64,000 nucleotides of DNA from Bradyrhizobium sp. CCGE-LA001 (GTDB lineage Bacteria > Pseudomonadota > Alphaproteobacteria > Rhizobiales > Xanthobacteraceae). The stretch covers positions 6,069,501-6,133,500 of the forward strand of contig NZ_CP013949.1 in NCBI RefSeq assembly GCF_000296215.2, given 5' to 3'. Shown one piece after another: positions 26,497 to 35,308 of this stretch (within the stretch, counting starts at the first letter, position 1; each line of letters begins with the position of its first letter). Under the pieces are notes generated by a model. It saw nothing but the letters and a program-made list of their open reading frames with translations, ran no database searches and was not told where the DNA came from. The translations under genes and the position numbers were made by a program.

Positions 26497-27603
26497 TCAA
26501 GAGCCGGCTTCGCTCCGCCGCTCCTGCGCGTAGCGCACCAGGGCCGCGAAGCGATAGATGCCGTGCACGAACTTGCCATAGGGCATGGTGACGAACAGCG
26601 CGAACACCGCGCCGAGATGCAGCGCCAGCAGCGGCCCCATTGCAGGGGTCTCGCGCAGGAGCAAAAGCGCCATGCCCGTGAGACCGGTCAGAAACAGCAT
26701 GGCGATGAAGCCGACATCCATGCCGTATCTGGATTCATCGAGCAGCGCGCGATCGCGCCGCATCTTGGCCATGAACAGGCCGATCGGCCCGACGATGAGG
26801 CCGACGCCGCCGAGCGTGCCCAGCACCACGGGCAGGTCCCACCACGGATACGGCGCCTCGCGACCGAGCAGATAATGATAGAGCGTCGCGACCGATGTCG
26901 CGGCAAAGCAGAGCATGAAGCCGTAGAACGTCAGGTGGTGATAGAGCTTGCGCCGGTCCGTCGGCTTGTCGTCCTCATTGTAGCAGCCGACGCCACCGCC
27001 ATGGAGATAGCGCAGCTCGCCGGCATCGCGGATCGCCTGGACGATCGAGCCGCCGTCGGCGCGGCCGCCTACGGGTGGACCGATGTCGCGCCAGAAGGCG
27101 CGCACGCTCATGATCAGCGCAAAGACGGCATAGAGAAAGGCGGCACTAAACAGCGCGGCCATGACATTATGCGGCATCAGCTTGTAGAACGCGCCGGGGC
27201 CGGTGTGCACGCCGAACAGCACGCTGCGGTCGTTCAGGGCCGCGAAGCCGAGGATGAACGCGGCCATGCTGAGTGCAGCGACGATGCTGATGACGAGGCC
27301 GTTCCGCGCAAATGTGCCTGAGAGCGCCCGCGGCCAGGCATAGGCTGCATAGGACTCTGCGCGCGCCACCGCCAGCGTCTTCGGAACGTTGACGTTGAAC
27401 TCGTGCGGCGGCGAGAACTGGCAGTCGACATAGCAGGCGCCGCAGCCGTGGCAGAGATTGGCGAGATAGTTGAGGTCTCCGTCGGAAAAGGCGCGGCGCA
27501 TCTCCATGGCGGGGAACACCGCGCACAGGCCCTCGCAATAGCGGCAGGAATTGCAGACCGTCATCAGCCGGTCGGCTTCGTCGAGGATTCTAGTTCCGTG
27601 CAT
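26497..27603 (-). CDS. tcuB: TcuB-type iron-sulfur membrane protein (368 aa)
   Basis: Electron acceptor of the tricarballylate dehydrogenase TcuA, passing electrons to the quinone pool. Seen: two ferredoxin-like clusters at the N-terminus (CNSCRYCEGLCAVFP and CHGCGACYVDCQFSPPHEF), then about six membrane helices carrying several histidines (FYGFMLCFAATSVATLYHYLL) that could bind haem. The length and order match TcuB/CitB. Its start overlaps the end of tcuA by 14 bases, so the two are translationally coupled. Confidence 0.92.
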   Translation of the reverse strand: MHGTRILDEADRLMTVCNSCRYCEGLCAVFPAMEMRRAFSDGDLNYLANLCHGCGACYVDCQFSPPHEFNVNVPKTLAVARAESYAAYAWPRALSGTFARNGLVISIVAALSMAAFILGFAALNDRSVLFGVHTGPGAFYKLMPHNVMAALFSAAFLYAVFALIMSVRAFWRDIGPPVGGRADGGSIVQAIRDAGELRYLHGGGVGCYNEDDKPTDRRKLYHHLTFYGFMLCFAATSVATLYHYLLGREAPYPWWDLPVVLGTLGGVGLIVGPIGLFMAKMRRDRALLDESRYGMDVGFIAMLFLTGLTGMALLLLRETPAMGPLLALHLGAVFALFVTMPYGKFVHGIYRFAALVRYAQERRSEAGS

Positions 27604-28981
27604 GTTTTGCCGCTTCCCGTCCCGCGATCCGTCCGAACACGCTGCCGATGGTCATGCCCATGCCGGCCGCATAGCCCTTGCCGAGCACGTTGCCAGCCAT
27701 GATCTCGCCGGCCGCGAACATGTTTGCCGATGGCTTGCCGTCCGCCATCAGCATCCGCGCCTCCTTGTTCACGCGCGTGCCGAGATAGGTGAAAGTGATG
27801 CCGGGCCGCACGGGATAGGCGAGATAAGGCGGCGTCTCGATTTTGCGCGCCCAATGGGTCTTGGGCGGCGTGATGCCCTCGGTCACGCAGTCGTCCAGGA
27901 TCGTATGATCAAAGGTCCCGGGCCGCACCGCGGCGTTGAACTCCGTGATGGTCTTTTCCAGAGCAGCCGGATCGAGTTCTAGCTTGCCGGCAAGTTCGGC
28001 CACCGTCTGTCCGGCGATCGGCGGGAACAGGGTCGGCATGAAGCTCGTGACGACGGTCGAGTCGAAGATGATGTACGCGATCTGGTCCGGCTGCGCCGCC
28101 ACCAGCCGGCCCCAGATGGCATAGCGCTTCGGCCAGATGTCCTCGCCCTCATCGTAGAAGCGCTGGGCGTGCTTGTTGACGACGATGCCGAACACCACGG
28201 AGTCATGCCGCGTGATGATGCCGCCGTCGAATTTCGGCGCGCGGGCGTCGATCGCCACCGCATGGCACTGGGTGGGATCGCCGACCTCCTGCACGCCCTT
28301 GTCGAGCAGCATCTTCAGGATCGAGCCGCGGTTATAGGGCGTGCCGCGGATCAGGAAGTTGTCGGCGGCCTCACCCCAATATTGCTTGAGCCATTCGATG
28401 TTGGCTTCGAATCCGCCGGCCGCCGCGACCAGCGAGGTGGCACGAATCTCGGTCTCGCCGTTGATCGGCCGCTTGAGGCGTGCGGCCAGGAACATGCCGT
28501 CCTCGATCACGAGATCGATGACTTCGGCATCGTATGCGACTTCGACGCCGAGCCACTCCGCGGTGAGGTAGAGCGCGTTCAGCATCGCCCGGCCGCCGCC
28601 GAGAAAGAAGGAATTGGTGCGGCCGAGGCTGAGCGTGCCGCCGAGCGAGGGCTGCCAGCGAACGCCCTGCTCCACGATCCAGTTCAGGATGTCCTTGGAC
28701 TCCCGGATCATATGACGGGCCAGCACCTCGTCAGTCTGACCGCCGGTCACGCGCAGCAGATCCTCCCAAAACTCCTCCTCGGTATAGGGGCCGGTGAGGA
28801 TTTCGGTGGCGGCATCATGGGCGCAGCGCATGTTGCGGGTGTGGCGGGTGTTGCCTCCGCGATAGAATTTTGGCGCGCCTTCGAGCACGAGCACCGACGC
28901 GCCGCTGCGGCGCGCCGCGATCGCCGCGCACAGCGCCGCGTTGCCGCCGCCGATCACCAGGACATCGTACTTGTTATTCAT
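27590..28981 (-). CDS. tcuA: FAD-dependent tricarballylate dehydrogenase (463 aa)
   Basis: Oxidises tricarballylate to cis-aconitate, which enters the TCA cycle. Seen: the FAD fingerprint YDVLVIGGGNAALCAAIAARRSG, a succinate-dehydrogenase-like body (SLVAAAGGFEANIEWLKQYWG) and the C-terminal LMADGKPSANMFAAGEIMAGNVLGKGYAAGMGMTIGS-like FAD closure. Length normal. In Salmonella the tcu genes have a LysR regulator and a transporter, tcuC; here the regulator is GntR and no tcuC is present, so the substrate may be a related tricarboxylate. Confidence 0.9.
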   Translation of the reverse strand: MNNKYDVLVIGGGNAALCAAIAARRSGASVLVLEGAPKFYRGGNTRHTRNMRCAHDAATEILTGPYTEEEFWEDLLRVTGGQTDEVLARHMIRESKDILNWIVEQGVRWQPSLGGTLSLGRTNSFFLGGGRAMLNALYLTAEWLGVEVAYDAEVIDLVIEDGMFLAARLKRPINGETEIRATSLVAAAGGFEANIEWLKQYWGEAADNFLIRGTPYNRGSILKMLLDKGVQEVGDPTQCHAVAIDARAPKFDGGIITRHDSVVFGIVVNKHAQRFYDEGEDIWPKRYAIWGRLVAAQPDQIAYIIFDSTVVTSFMPTLFPPIAGQTVAELAGKLELDPAALEKTITEFNAAVRPGTFDHTILDDCVTEGITPPKTHWARKIETPPYLAYPVRPGITFTYLGTRVNKEARMLMADGKPSANMFAAGEIMAGNVLGKGYAAGMGMTIGSVFGRIAGREAAKHARN

Positions 28982-29060
28982 GTCGTCTGCCCGATGGCAC
29001 GCGAATTAGAGACATTCTCCGTCAGCAGCCTCAATCCAGTCATGTCCGACATTGCGTACT

Positions 29061-29072
29061 TTTGTATACAAA
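29061..29072. promoter_or_regulatory. GntR operator between tcuA and its regulator
   Basis: TTTGTATACAAA is a perfect 12-bp palindrome in the 150-base divergent region. The core TTGTATACAA has the form bound by FadR/FCD-type GntR regulators (TnGTnnnACnA). It lies about 80 bases before tcuA and 60 before the regulator start, so it can control both. Confidence 0.82.
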
Positions 29073-29131
29073 GATATACATAAGCCGTGCAAGCGGCGTC
29101 TCTGCATGGGCAGGATGCGCATCGAGGGATC

Positions 29132-29815
29132 ATGGCCAGACGCCCGGCAAAAGCAGGTGGATCGCTCGCGCGCGGTGGCGGCGTCGCCTTGGGCGAAGCC
29201 GTGTTCCGGTCGCTGTGCGAGGCGCTCCAGGCCGGCAGCTACCGGGCCGGCGACCGCCTGCGCGAGGAAGAGGTCGCGCAGCGACTGAAGGTGAGCCGCA
29301 CACCGGTTCGCGAAGCCCTGGGGCGCCTCGCCGCGCGCGGCTTCGTCGAGCCTGCCGGCGGCCGCGGGCTGATCGTCCGCAATCTCGACATCTCCGAGGT
29401 GCTCGAGCTCTACGCCATGCGCGAAATCATGGAAGGCGCTGCCGCGCGCCTCGCCGCCGAGCACGCCTCTGCCACCGAGATCGATGCGCTCAGGGATATC
29501 GAGCAGGCCTTCGTCGAGGCGTCCGAGACCGAGGCGGCTGAGATGGCGCGGCTCAACCGCGCCTTCCATGAGGCTATCTGCCGTGCCGCCCGCAACCGCT
29601 ATCTCGACAACGCCTCGCGGGAACTGCAGGACTGGATCGCGCTGCTCGGCCCGACCACCTTCACCGTGTCAGGCCGCCCGACGACCAGTCACGGCGAGCA
29701 TCGGAAGATCATCGATGCGATCGCTGCGCGCAACGGCGACAAGGCCGAACTGCTCGCGCGCGCGCATATTCGCGAGGCGCTGCGTTGCCGGCTCAAGCTG
29801 TTGCAGAAGCAATAG
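29132..29815 (+). CDS. GntR-family (FCD) regulator divergent from tcuAB (227 aa)
   Basis: Predicted repressor of tcuAB. Seen: the winged helix GDRLREEEVAQRLKVSRTPVREALGRLAARGFVE and a C-terminal all-helical FCD ligand domain (LYAMREIMEGAAARLAAEHA, then RLNRAFHEAICRAARNRYL with metal-binding His). ATG 29132 (MARRPAKAGG) is chosen because the frame before it lies in the promoter. The gene converges with the IclR gene, with only four bases between stops. Confidence 0.92.
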   Translation: MARRPAKAGGSLARGGGVALGEAVFRSLCEALQAGSYRAGDRLREEEVAQRLKVSRTPVREALGRLAARGFVEPAGGRGLIVRNLDISEVLELYAMREIMEGAAARLAAEHASATEIDALRDIEQAFVEASETEAAEMARLNRAFHEAICRAARNRYLDNASRELQDWIALLGPTTFTVSGRPTTSHGEHRKIIDAIAARNGDKAELLARAHIREALRCRLKLLQKQ

Positions 29816-29819
29816 ACGA

Positions 29820-30575
29820 CTATCGCCTGGCCTTGCGCGCGGGACGCGCCTCTTCAGCCGGCGCCGGCAGAGCTTTGTCGAGCAGCTCGGTCGGACCGCC
29901 GAGCGCGCGCGTCAGGCGGATCGCGGCTTTCAGCAACAGCGACGTCATCGATTTGATGTTGTCCCGCGTGAAGCGCGGCTTCGGCCCCGAGAGCGACAAG
30001 GCACCGGCGCATTTGCCGCCAGGACCGAACACCGGGCAGGCCAGCCCGGCGCAATCGGGATCGCGCTCGCCGAAAGACACTGCGATGCAGCCCTCTCGGA
30101 TCTCGTCGTAGCCCTCGCCCTTCTCTTCGTCGAAAGCGAGGATGACCCGGCCGGCGGCGCCGCGGTCGAGCGGCAGCAGCATGCCAGCCTCGACCCGGTC
30201 GAGCGTCGAATGCTGGGAATCGACGCGAAAGACACAGAGCCGGCGCTTGGCATCATGCCGGACGTGGAACGACGGGCTCTCGGTGCCATCAGCTACGAGC
30301 TGGCGCAACAGCGGCACCACCCGGTCATGCAGATTGTTGCTCCGCTGATAGACCGCGCCGAGCCGGAAGGGCGTCGGGCCGAGATGATAGCGACCATCGG
30401 CGAACTGCACGAGATAGCCGAAATCCTGGAGCGACGTCATCAGCCGCAACAGCGTGCTCTTGTACATCTTGGTACGCCGGGCGAGTTCCGCCAGCGTCAT
30501 CGGCTCCGGCGCATCCTCGAAGGCCGCCAGGATGCTCAGAGCGCGGTCGACGGCTGCGACGCCGGGCGAAGGCAT
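29820..30575 (-). CDS. IclR-family regulator, last gene of a five-gene operon (251 aa)
   Basis: Seen: an N-terminal winged helix (AVDRALSILAAFEDAPEPMTLAELARRTKMYKSTLLRLMTSL) and the C-terminal effector domain (DCAGLACPVFGPGGKCAGALSLSGPKPRF). It lies 8 bases after the dehydrogenase stop and probably shares its transcript, so it would control its own operon. The inverted repeat at 34061-34077 in front of the first gene of the operon is the likely site. The C-terminal tail is Arg/Ala-rich and not conserved. Confidence 0.9.
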   Translation of the reverse strand: MPSPGVAAVDRALSILAAFEDAPEPMTLAELARRTKMYKSTLLRLMTSLQDFGYLVQFADGRYHLGPTPFRLGAVYQRSNNLHDRVVPLLRQLVADGTESPSFHVRHDAKRRLCVFRVDSQHSTLDRVEAGMLLPLDRGAAGRVILAFDEEKGEGYDEIREGCIAVSFGERDPDCAGLACPVFGPGGKCAGALSLSGPKPRFTRDNIKSMTSLLLKAAIRLTRALGGPTELLDKALPAPAEEARPARKARR

Positions 30576-30583
30576 GGGGTCTC

Positions 30584-31465
30584 CTATTGCGGAAATCCGG
30601 AGGGATCGATGAGCTTTGCGATGACCGGAAAATACGCATCGCCCATGCCCTTGTCGATCGTCTCCTGGAAGATCGTGCGCATCAGCGCAGCGCCCCGCAG
30701 GTTAAGCCCGGCCTGCGCACCCAGCTCCAGCGCGTAGGAAAGGTCCTTCATGGCGTATTCGGTCGAGAAGGCGCGCAGCGGAAACTCCTTGGCGACGATC
30801 GCCTTCATGCCGTGATTGCGCAGCGCAAAACTGTCCGCCGATCCCTTGGACAGCGTCTCCAGCAACAGCTTCGGCTCGACGCCGCTGTGCTTGGCGATCG
30901 CAACCGCCTCTGCCAGGGCATTGACGGTCTCGAACAGCACCATGTTGTTGAGGATCTTCGTCACCTGCCCCGCGCCGGTCCCGCCGCAAAGGGTGACATC
31001 GGTCGCGAAATGCCGGATCAGCGGCTCGACCGCCGCGAACTGCTGTTCTGTCGCGCCGACCATGACGCTGAGCGTGCCATCCTGCGCCGCCTGGCGGGTT
31101 CGCGCGATCGGCGCATCGATCCAGAGCGCGCCCTTGTCCGAAAGCTGCCTGGCGAAGGAACGCGTCTGGCCGACGTCGGACGTGCCGAGATCGATCACGG
31201 TCTGACCGTGCTTGATCACCGGCAGGATGCCCTCGAAGACCGACATCACGTGCTTGGCGCTGGGCAGGCACAGGAAGATCGTCTCTGCGCCGGCGACGAG
31301 ATCCCCGACCGACTTCGCCGCCGTCGCTCCGTCGGCAACGATCCGCGCCAGCGGCTCCGCGGCGAGATCGAACGCAAGCACCGCCCGGCCGCTCTTGCGC
31401 AACAGGTTGCGGCAGATCGGCTCGCCCATGACGCCAAGACCGATGAACCCAATCGAACCAGACAT
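30584..31465 (-). CDS. 3-hydroxyisobutyrate dehydrogenase-family oxidoreductase (293 aa)
   Basis: NAD(P)-dependent beta-hydroxyacid dehydrogenase family. Seen: the nucleotide-binding start IGFIGLGVMGEPICRNLLRKSGRAVLAFD, the substrate-binding signature WIDAPIARTRQAAQDGTLSVMVG, and the catalytic Lys region GGTGAGQVTKILNNMVLFETVNALAEA. The family includes 3-hydroxyisobutyrate dehydrogenase and tartronate semialdehyde reductase, which cannot be told apart here. In the operon it follows an ABC-type solute-binding protein and precedes the IclR gene. Confidence 0.88.
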   Translation of the reverse strand: MSGSIGFIGLGVMGEPICRNLLRKSGRAVLAFDLAAEPLARIVADGATAAKSVGDLVAGAETIFLCLPSAKHVMSVFEGILPVIKHGQTVIDLGTSDVGQTRSFARQLSDKGALWIDAPIARTRQAAQDGTLSVMVGATEQQFAAVEPLIRHFATDVTLCGGTGAGQVTKILNNMVLFETVNALAEAVAIAKHSGVEPKLLLETLSKGSADSFALRNHGMKAIVAKEFPLRAFSTEYAMKDLSYALELGAQAGLNLRGAALMRTIFQETIDKGMGDAYFPVIAKLIDPSGFPQ

Positions 31466-31495
31466 TCCTTAACTCTCCCTCGAAAATCCTGCGCA

Positions 31496-31522
31496 GCCGG
31501 GCGGGTGTCGATCCCGCCCGGC
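31496..31522 (-). other. Strong intra-operon hairpin after the solute-binding protein gene
   Basis: GCCGGGCGGG (31496-31505) and CCCGCCCGGC (31513-31522) form a perfect 10-bp GC stem with a 7-base loop, eight bases after the binding-protein stop. Such structures often protect upstream mRNA, so the binding protein would be made in excess over the downstream dehydrogenase and regulator. Confidence 0.72.
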
Positions 31523-31530
31523 CGACGCAG

Positions 31531-32727
31531 TTACTTCACCAGCGGGCAGCCGCCTTCGCTCATCGGCCGGAACACCTCTTCGCCCTGCTTGGAGCTGACG
31601 ACCCGGTAATAGTCGAACTTGTATTTGGACTCCTCCGGCTTCTTCACCTGCACCAGATACATCGTGTGCAGCACGCGCCCGTCGGGCCGAATGGCAACGT
31701 CCTTGTTGTACATGTCGTTGACTTTCAACTCGTGCATCTTGGCCGCGACGGCGGTCGCATCGGTGGTGCCGGCTGCCTTCACGGCGGCGAGGTAGTGATG
31801 GACGCCGCTATAGACGCCGGCCTGCACCATGCTCGCGACCTTGCCGTCCATCAGGGCGGCGTAGCGCTTCGACCAGGCGCGGGTCTGCTCGTTGAGGTCC
31901 CAGTAGAACGAAGTCGTCACCTGCAAGCCCTGGGTGACCTTCAGGCCCAGCGAATTCACGTCGGTGATGAAGACGAGCAGGCCGGCAAGCTTCTGGCCGC
32001 TCTCGACGATGCCGAACTCGCCCGCCTGCTTGATCGCGGTCTGCACGTCCGCGCCCGACGTCGCGAGCCCAACGACGTCCGCCTTTGAGCCCTGCGCCTG
32101 CAGCAGGAAGGAGGCAAAATCGGCGGTGCCGAGCGGATGCGCGGCGGAGCCGATCACCTTGCCGCCGGCGGCTTCGATGAACTTCGTGGCATCGCGCTGA
32201 AGCGCGTGGCCGAAGGCGTAGTCGGCCGTCACGAAGTACCAGGTCTTGCCCCCGGCCCGCGTGATCGCGTCGCTGGTCAGCTTCGACAGCGCGTAGGTGT
32301 CGTAGTTGAAGTGGAAGCTGACAGGCGAGCAGGCCTTCCCCGTGAAATCGGACGAGCCCGGACCGGAGATGACGAAGATCTTGTTCTTCTGCTTGGCAAC
32401 TTCGAGGATGGCAAAGCCGGCAGAGGAGGCCGCGCCGTCCGCGATCATGTCGACGCCCTCATTGTCGAACCACTTTCGCGCGGTGGCCGATGCAATATCA
32501 GGCTTGTTCTGATGATCGGCCGAAATGATCTCGATCTTCTTGCCGAGCAGCTCGCTGCCGAAATCCTCGGCGGCGAGCTTTGCGGCGGCGACCGAGCCGC
32601 GGCCGCCATTGTCCGCGAACACACCGGACTGGTCGTTGAGGACGCCGATCCTGATCACATTGTCGGCCGCAACCGCGGCACCCGTCTGTGCAGCCAGAAC
32701 GGCCGCGATCATCCAACCAAACTTCAT
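31531..32727 (-). CDS. ABC transporter substrate-binding protein, branched-chain amino-acid type (398 aa)
   Basis: Periplasmic type I binding protein. Seen: signal peptide MKFGWMIAAVLAAQTGAAVAAD, then NVIRIGVLNDQSGVFADNGG and DFGSELLGKKIEIISADHQNKPDIA, typical of the LivK/HAAT group. ATG 32727 is chosen for the signal peptide, with GGGAGG about 11 bases upstream. No permease or ATPase gene is adjacent, so it is an orphan or shares a transporter elsewhere. It belongs to the same subfamily as the protein at 56400-57614: both have a PEESKY motif near the C-terminus and end in CPLVK. Confidence 0.92.
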   Translation of the reverse strand: MKFGWMIAAVLAAQTGAAVAADNVIRIGVLNDQSGVFADNGGRGSVAAAKLAAEDFGSELLGKKIEIISADHQNKPDIASATARKWFDNEGVDMIADGAASSAGFAILEVAKQKNKIFVISGPGSSDFTGKACSPVSFHFNYDTYALSKLTSDAITRAGGKTWYFVTADYAFGHALQRDATKFIEAAGGKVIGSAAHPLGTADFASFLLQAQGSKADVVGLATSGADVQTAIKQAGEFGIVESGQKLAGLLVFITDVNSLGLKVTQGLQVTTSFYWDLNEQTRAWSKRYAALMDGKVASMVQAGVYSGVHHYLAAVKAAGTTDATAVAAKMHELKVNDMYNKDVAIRPDGRVLHTMYLVQVKKPEESKYKFDYYRVVSSKQGEEVFRPMSEGGCPLVK

Positions 32728-32743
32728 AACATACGCCTCCCGT

Positions 32744-33601
32744 TTACGACTTTTGCTTATCGAGAATGTCTTGCAGCACCGGCGCAATGTAGCGGCGGAA
32801 CTGATCTGGATTTTCACTCATGGGAAAATGGCCAAGCCGCTCCATCACGGTGGCCTCCGCGCCGGGAATGCCGGCGGCGGTCCGCAGCGTGTCTTCCGGC
32901 GTACAGGAGAAATCGTATTCGCCGGTCAGCAGATAAAGCGGGCACTGGTTGACATCGATGCTGCCCGTGCGTCCGCGAAGATCACCATCGACGCGATAGA
33001 AATAGAGATCGCCCTTGAAGATGCCGGGGCCGCCCTGCTTATAGCCCCACAACGTCTCGTCACGTGCAACTTCGGGGCCGCCGGGCGCGATCAAACCCGA
33101 CACCAAGGCAGCGCAGACCTCGCCGCCATGAACGTCGGGCCGGTTCAGCCAAGCCGTGTCGTACCAGGGCTGCTGGAAGTCCGCGGCCTCGAGCCCGATC
33201 AGAGCGCGAAACTCGCGGGCGTTTTCAATGGCGAGATTGAGCACGATGCGGCCACCGATCGAGCATCCCATCACCACCGGCCGGTCCAACCCGAGCGCAT
33301 TGCAGAGGGCGCGGACCGTCGCGGTATAGCTCGCGGTGGTCAGCCGGTATTCGCTGCCATACTGGCTGTCCGGCGGATTGGACTTGCCGTGCCAGGGCAT
33401 GTCGAAGGCGATGACGCGGAAGTGTTTAGTGAACTCGTCATCCACGAGCAAATGTCGCCACTGCCGCGCGTCGGAGCCGGCGGTGTGGAGGCAAACCAGG
33501 GGAATGCCGCTGCCGTTCTCCTCGAAATAGATCCTGTTGATCTCGCCATCGATGTCGACATGCACGTAGCGCCCGACGATCGGCTCGATGAAGCCGCTCA
33601 T
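32744..33601 (-). CDS. Alpha/beta hydrolase (285 aa)
   Basis: Seen: NGSGIPLVCLHTAGSDARQW (oxyanion loop), FDMPWHGKSNPP, the nucleophile elbow VVMGCSIGGRIVLNLA, the acid in YLLTGEYDFSCTPEDT, and the catalytic His in MERLGHFPMSENPDQF. The set is complete for a serine hydrolase of the enol-lactonase or C-C hydrolase kind. The start overlaps the stop of the upstream gene by four bases (ATGA). The substrate is unknown; the operon suggests breakdown of a compound taken up by the binding protein encoded next. Confidence 0.9.
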   Translation of the reverse strand: MSGFIEPIVGRYVHVDIDGEINRIYFEENGSGIPLVCLHTAGSDARQWRHLLVDDEFTKHFRVIAFDMPWHGKSNPPDSQYGSEYRLTTASYTATVRALCNALGLDRPVVMGCSIGGRIVLNLAIENAREFRALIGLEAADFQQPWYDTAWLNRPDVHGGEVCAALVSGLIAPGGPEVARDETLWGYKQGGPGIFKGDLYFYRVDGDLRGRTGSIDVNQCPLYLLTGEYDFSCTPEDTLRTAAGIPGAEATVMERLGHFPMSENPDQFRRYIAPVLQDILDKQKS

Positions 33602-34041
33602 GACACGCCTCCAAAATCGTTCTGCCGGGGCAGCGCCAGGAGATCCTTGAAGTACTGAAGATGTGCCATGAAGGGATGCAGATCGCCTTCGAGTGTGGCC
33701 TGCCCGCGCTTGGTCAAAGCCAGCAGGTCGTGCCAGCCCGCTGGCGGCATGCGTTGCCAGTATGCCGCGAACGCGGCGGGCGTCGCGCGATAGGAGAAAC
33801 GCCAGGAGCGCATCAGCACCGGCGCCGGCGCCATCTCCACGATCCGTCCTGCGCGAATGGACAGATGAAATGGCTGCGTGCTCGGCCCGAGCAGACAATC
33901 GACATCCAGCCAGCGCCCGCGGGCAGCCAGGGCCTCGTCGTGGGCGAGGAGGTCGGGAATCGCTTGGAAGGCCGCGATGACAGCATCGGGTGTGAACGGC
34001 ACCGGTGAATCGTCGTCTGGACGGTCGCGTTCGGCTTCCAT
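33598..34041 (-). CDS. SCP2-like protein, first gene of the catabolic operon (147 aa)
   Basis: Not firmly recognised. The middle part, FHLSIRAGRIVEMAPAPVLMRSWRFSYRATPAAFAAYW, and the later TLEGDLHPFMAHLQYFKDLLALPR resemble a sterol-carrier-protein-2-like lipid-binding fold. No signal peptide is present, so the protein is cytoplasmic. ATG 34041 (MEAERDRPDDD) is chosen; the first in-frame ATG at 34071 lies inside the inverted repeat. It overlaps the hydrolase gene by four bases, so the two are coupled and may act on the same hydrophobic substrate. Confidence 0.68.
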   Translation of the reverse strand: MEAERDRPDDDSPVPFTPDAVIAAFQAIPDLLAHDEALAARGRWLDVDCLLGPSTQPFHLSIRAGRIVEMAPAPVLMRSWRFSYRATPAAFAAYWQRMPPAGWHDLLALTKRGQATLEGDLHPFMAHLQYFKDLLALPRQNDFGGVS

Positions 34042-34060
34042 CGTTTCGTCCCTCGCGTTC

Positions 34061-34077
34061 GTTCTATGCAACAGAAC
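34061..34077. promoter_or_regulatory. Putative IclR operator upstream of the five-gene operon
   Basis: GTTCTATGCAACAGAAC: arms GTTCT and AGAAC are perfect inverted repeats around a 7-base centre, 20 bases before the first gene. AT-rich DNA with repeated TTCTAT elements follows to about 34110, standing out in a GC-rich region. The link to the IclR protein encoded at the operon end is inferred. Confidence 0.6.
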
Positions 34078-34204
34078 GATATTCTATTTCTATTCCAGTT
34101 CTATACAGGGCTTGCGAGCGAACTCAAGTGCGCAGGAGTTTCTTCCGATGCGGGAGGCGGGGCGCCGCGGCGATGAGCTTGTCCAGCCGCGGGTCGGCTT
34201 GGTC

Positions 34205-35290
34205 TCAAGCTTCGAAGACGCGCGCGAGCAGCCAATAGCTGCCGAGGAGACCGATGACAGCCGACAGCGCGTAAACCAGTCGTACTTCCCTCACCGGCTC
34301 GGACCGGCTTGCAGCGCTCAGTCGATCGGCGAGACGGAGGATCGGCAACGCGACCGCGACGATCGCGACCTGCCCGATCTCGACGCCGATGTTGAAAGCG
34401 GCGAGCGCCGGCACCGCTGCGTTCGGCGGCAGCCCGATCTCGCGCAGCACCCCGGCGAAGCCGAAGCCGTGGATCAGTCCGAACAGAAAAGCCACGCGCC
34501 AGCGCCTGTCGACGTCGCGCGAGAAGAAGTTCTCCACGGCCACGAAGACGATCGAGGCCGCGATCGCAGGTTCCACGATGCGGCCCGGGATGACGAGAAC
34601 ATCGAGCGCGGCCAGCGATAAGGTGATCGAATGGGCGACGGTGAAGGCCGTCACGATCTTGACGACGGGAACGAGCCGTCGCGCCCACAGCACCACGGCG
34701 ATCAGGAATGCGATGTGATCGTAGCCAAGGAAGATGTGCTCGATGCCGGTGATGACATAGCGCTGCATCGTCGACCACAGCGTCGGCGGCGCAGTCGAAA
34801 GCGTGACGGTCGTGTTGCCGGCATCCAGCAAAGCCTGCGTTTCCAACCGCCCCTGCGCGATCAGCACGACTTGTCGCGCAGCCTTGTCCTTCTCGGTCAG
34901 AACGGTAGAGCGGTAGATGATGTCGCCGGCAGCGTCGGCGCAGGCAAAGCTGTGGCGGTAGACGATGCCGTCACCGTCGGCCAGGATGGCTGCATCTCCG
35001 GCCAGGCAGGCCCTGCCACCGCCTGTGACAGCCAGGTGCGTGCCCATATAGGTGAGGATCGCGGGCTTGACCGCTTCGACCGCGGCGGGATCGACCGCGT
35101 CTCGTCTCGCATCATAAATCTTCGTGCCAATCAGGCGGTCGACATCGCTGCCTTTCAATCCGAGCTCGATGCTTACCGTGCGATCAGGGCTCAGCGCCAC
35201 ACGTGCCGTGACGAGGTTGACCTCATGTGCCTCGGCCGGAAGTGCAAGGCCGAGCAGCACCCAGAGCCACGCCAGAAGCAGCCACCTCAT
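34205..35290 (-). CDS. HupE/UreJ-family membrane protein (361 aa)
   Basis: Seen: signal peptide (WLLLAWLWVLLGLALPAEAHEVNLV), an extracytoplasmic domain of about 150 residues, and a C-terminal block of about six membrane helices with the family motif GIEHIFLGYDHIAFLIAV and FLFGLIHGFGFAGVLREIGL, both rich in His and Asp, as in HupE/UreJ nickel permeases. The N-terminal soluble domain makes it longer than classical HupE (about 200 residues). Metal transport is inferred from family only; no hydrogenase or urease gene is nearby. Confidence 0.85.
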   Translation of the reverse strand: MRWLLLAWLWVLLGLALPAEAHEVNLVTARVALSPDRTVSIELGLKGSDVDRLIGTKIYDARRDAVDPAAVEAVKPAILTYMGTHLAVTGGGRACLAGDAAILADGDGIVYRHSFACADAAGDIIYRSTVLTEKDKAARQVVLIAQGRLETQALLDAGNTTVTLSTAPPTLWSTMQRYVITGIEHIFLGYDHIAFLIAVVLWARRLVPVVKIVTAFTVAHSITLSLAALDVLVIPGRIVEPAIAASIVFVAVENFFSRDVDRRWRVAFLFGLIHGFGFAGVLREIGLPPNAAVPALAAFNIGVEIGQVAIVAVALPILRLADRLSAASRSEPVREVRLVYALSAVIGLLGSYWLLARVFEA

Positions 35291-35308
35291 GATCCCGCTC
35301 CATCGCGC

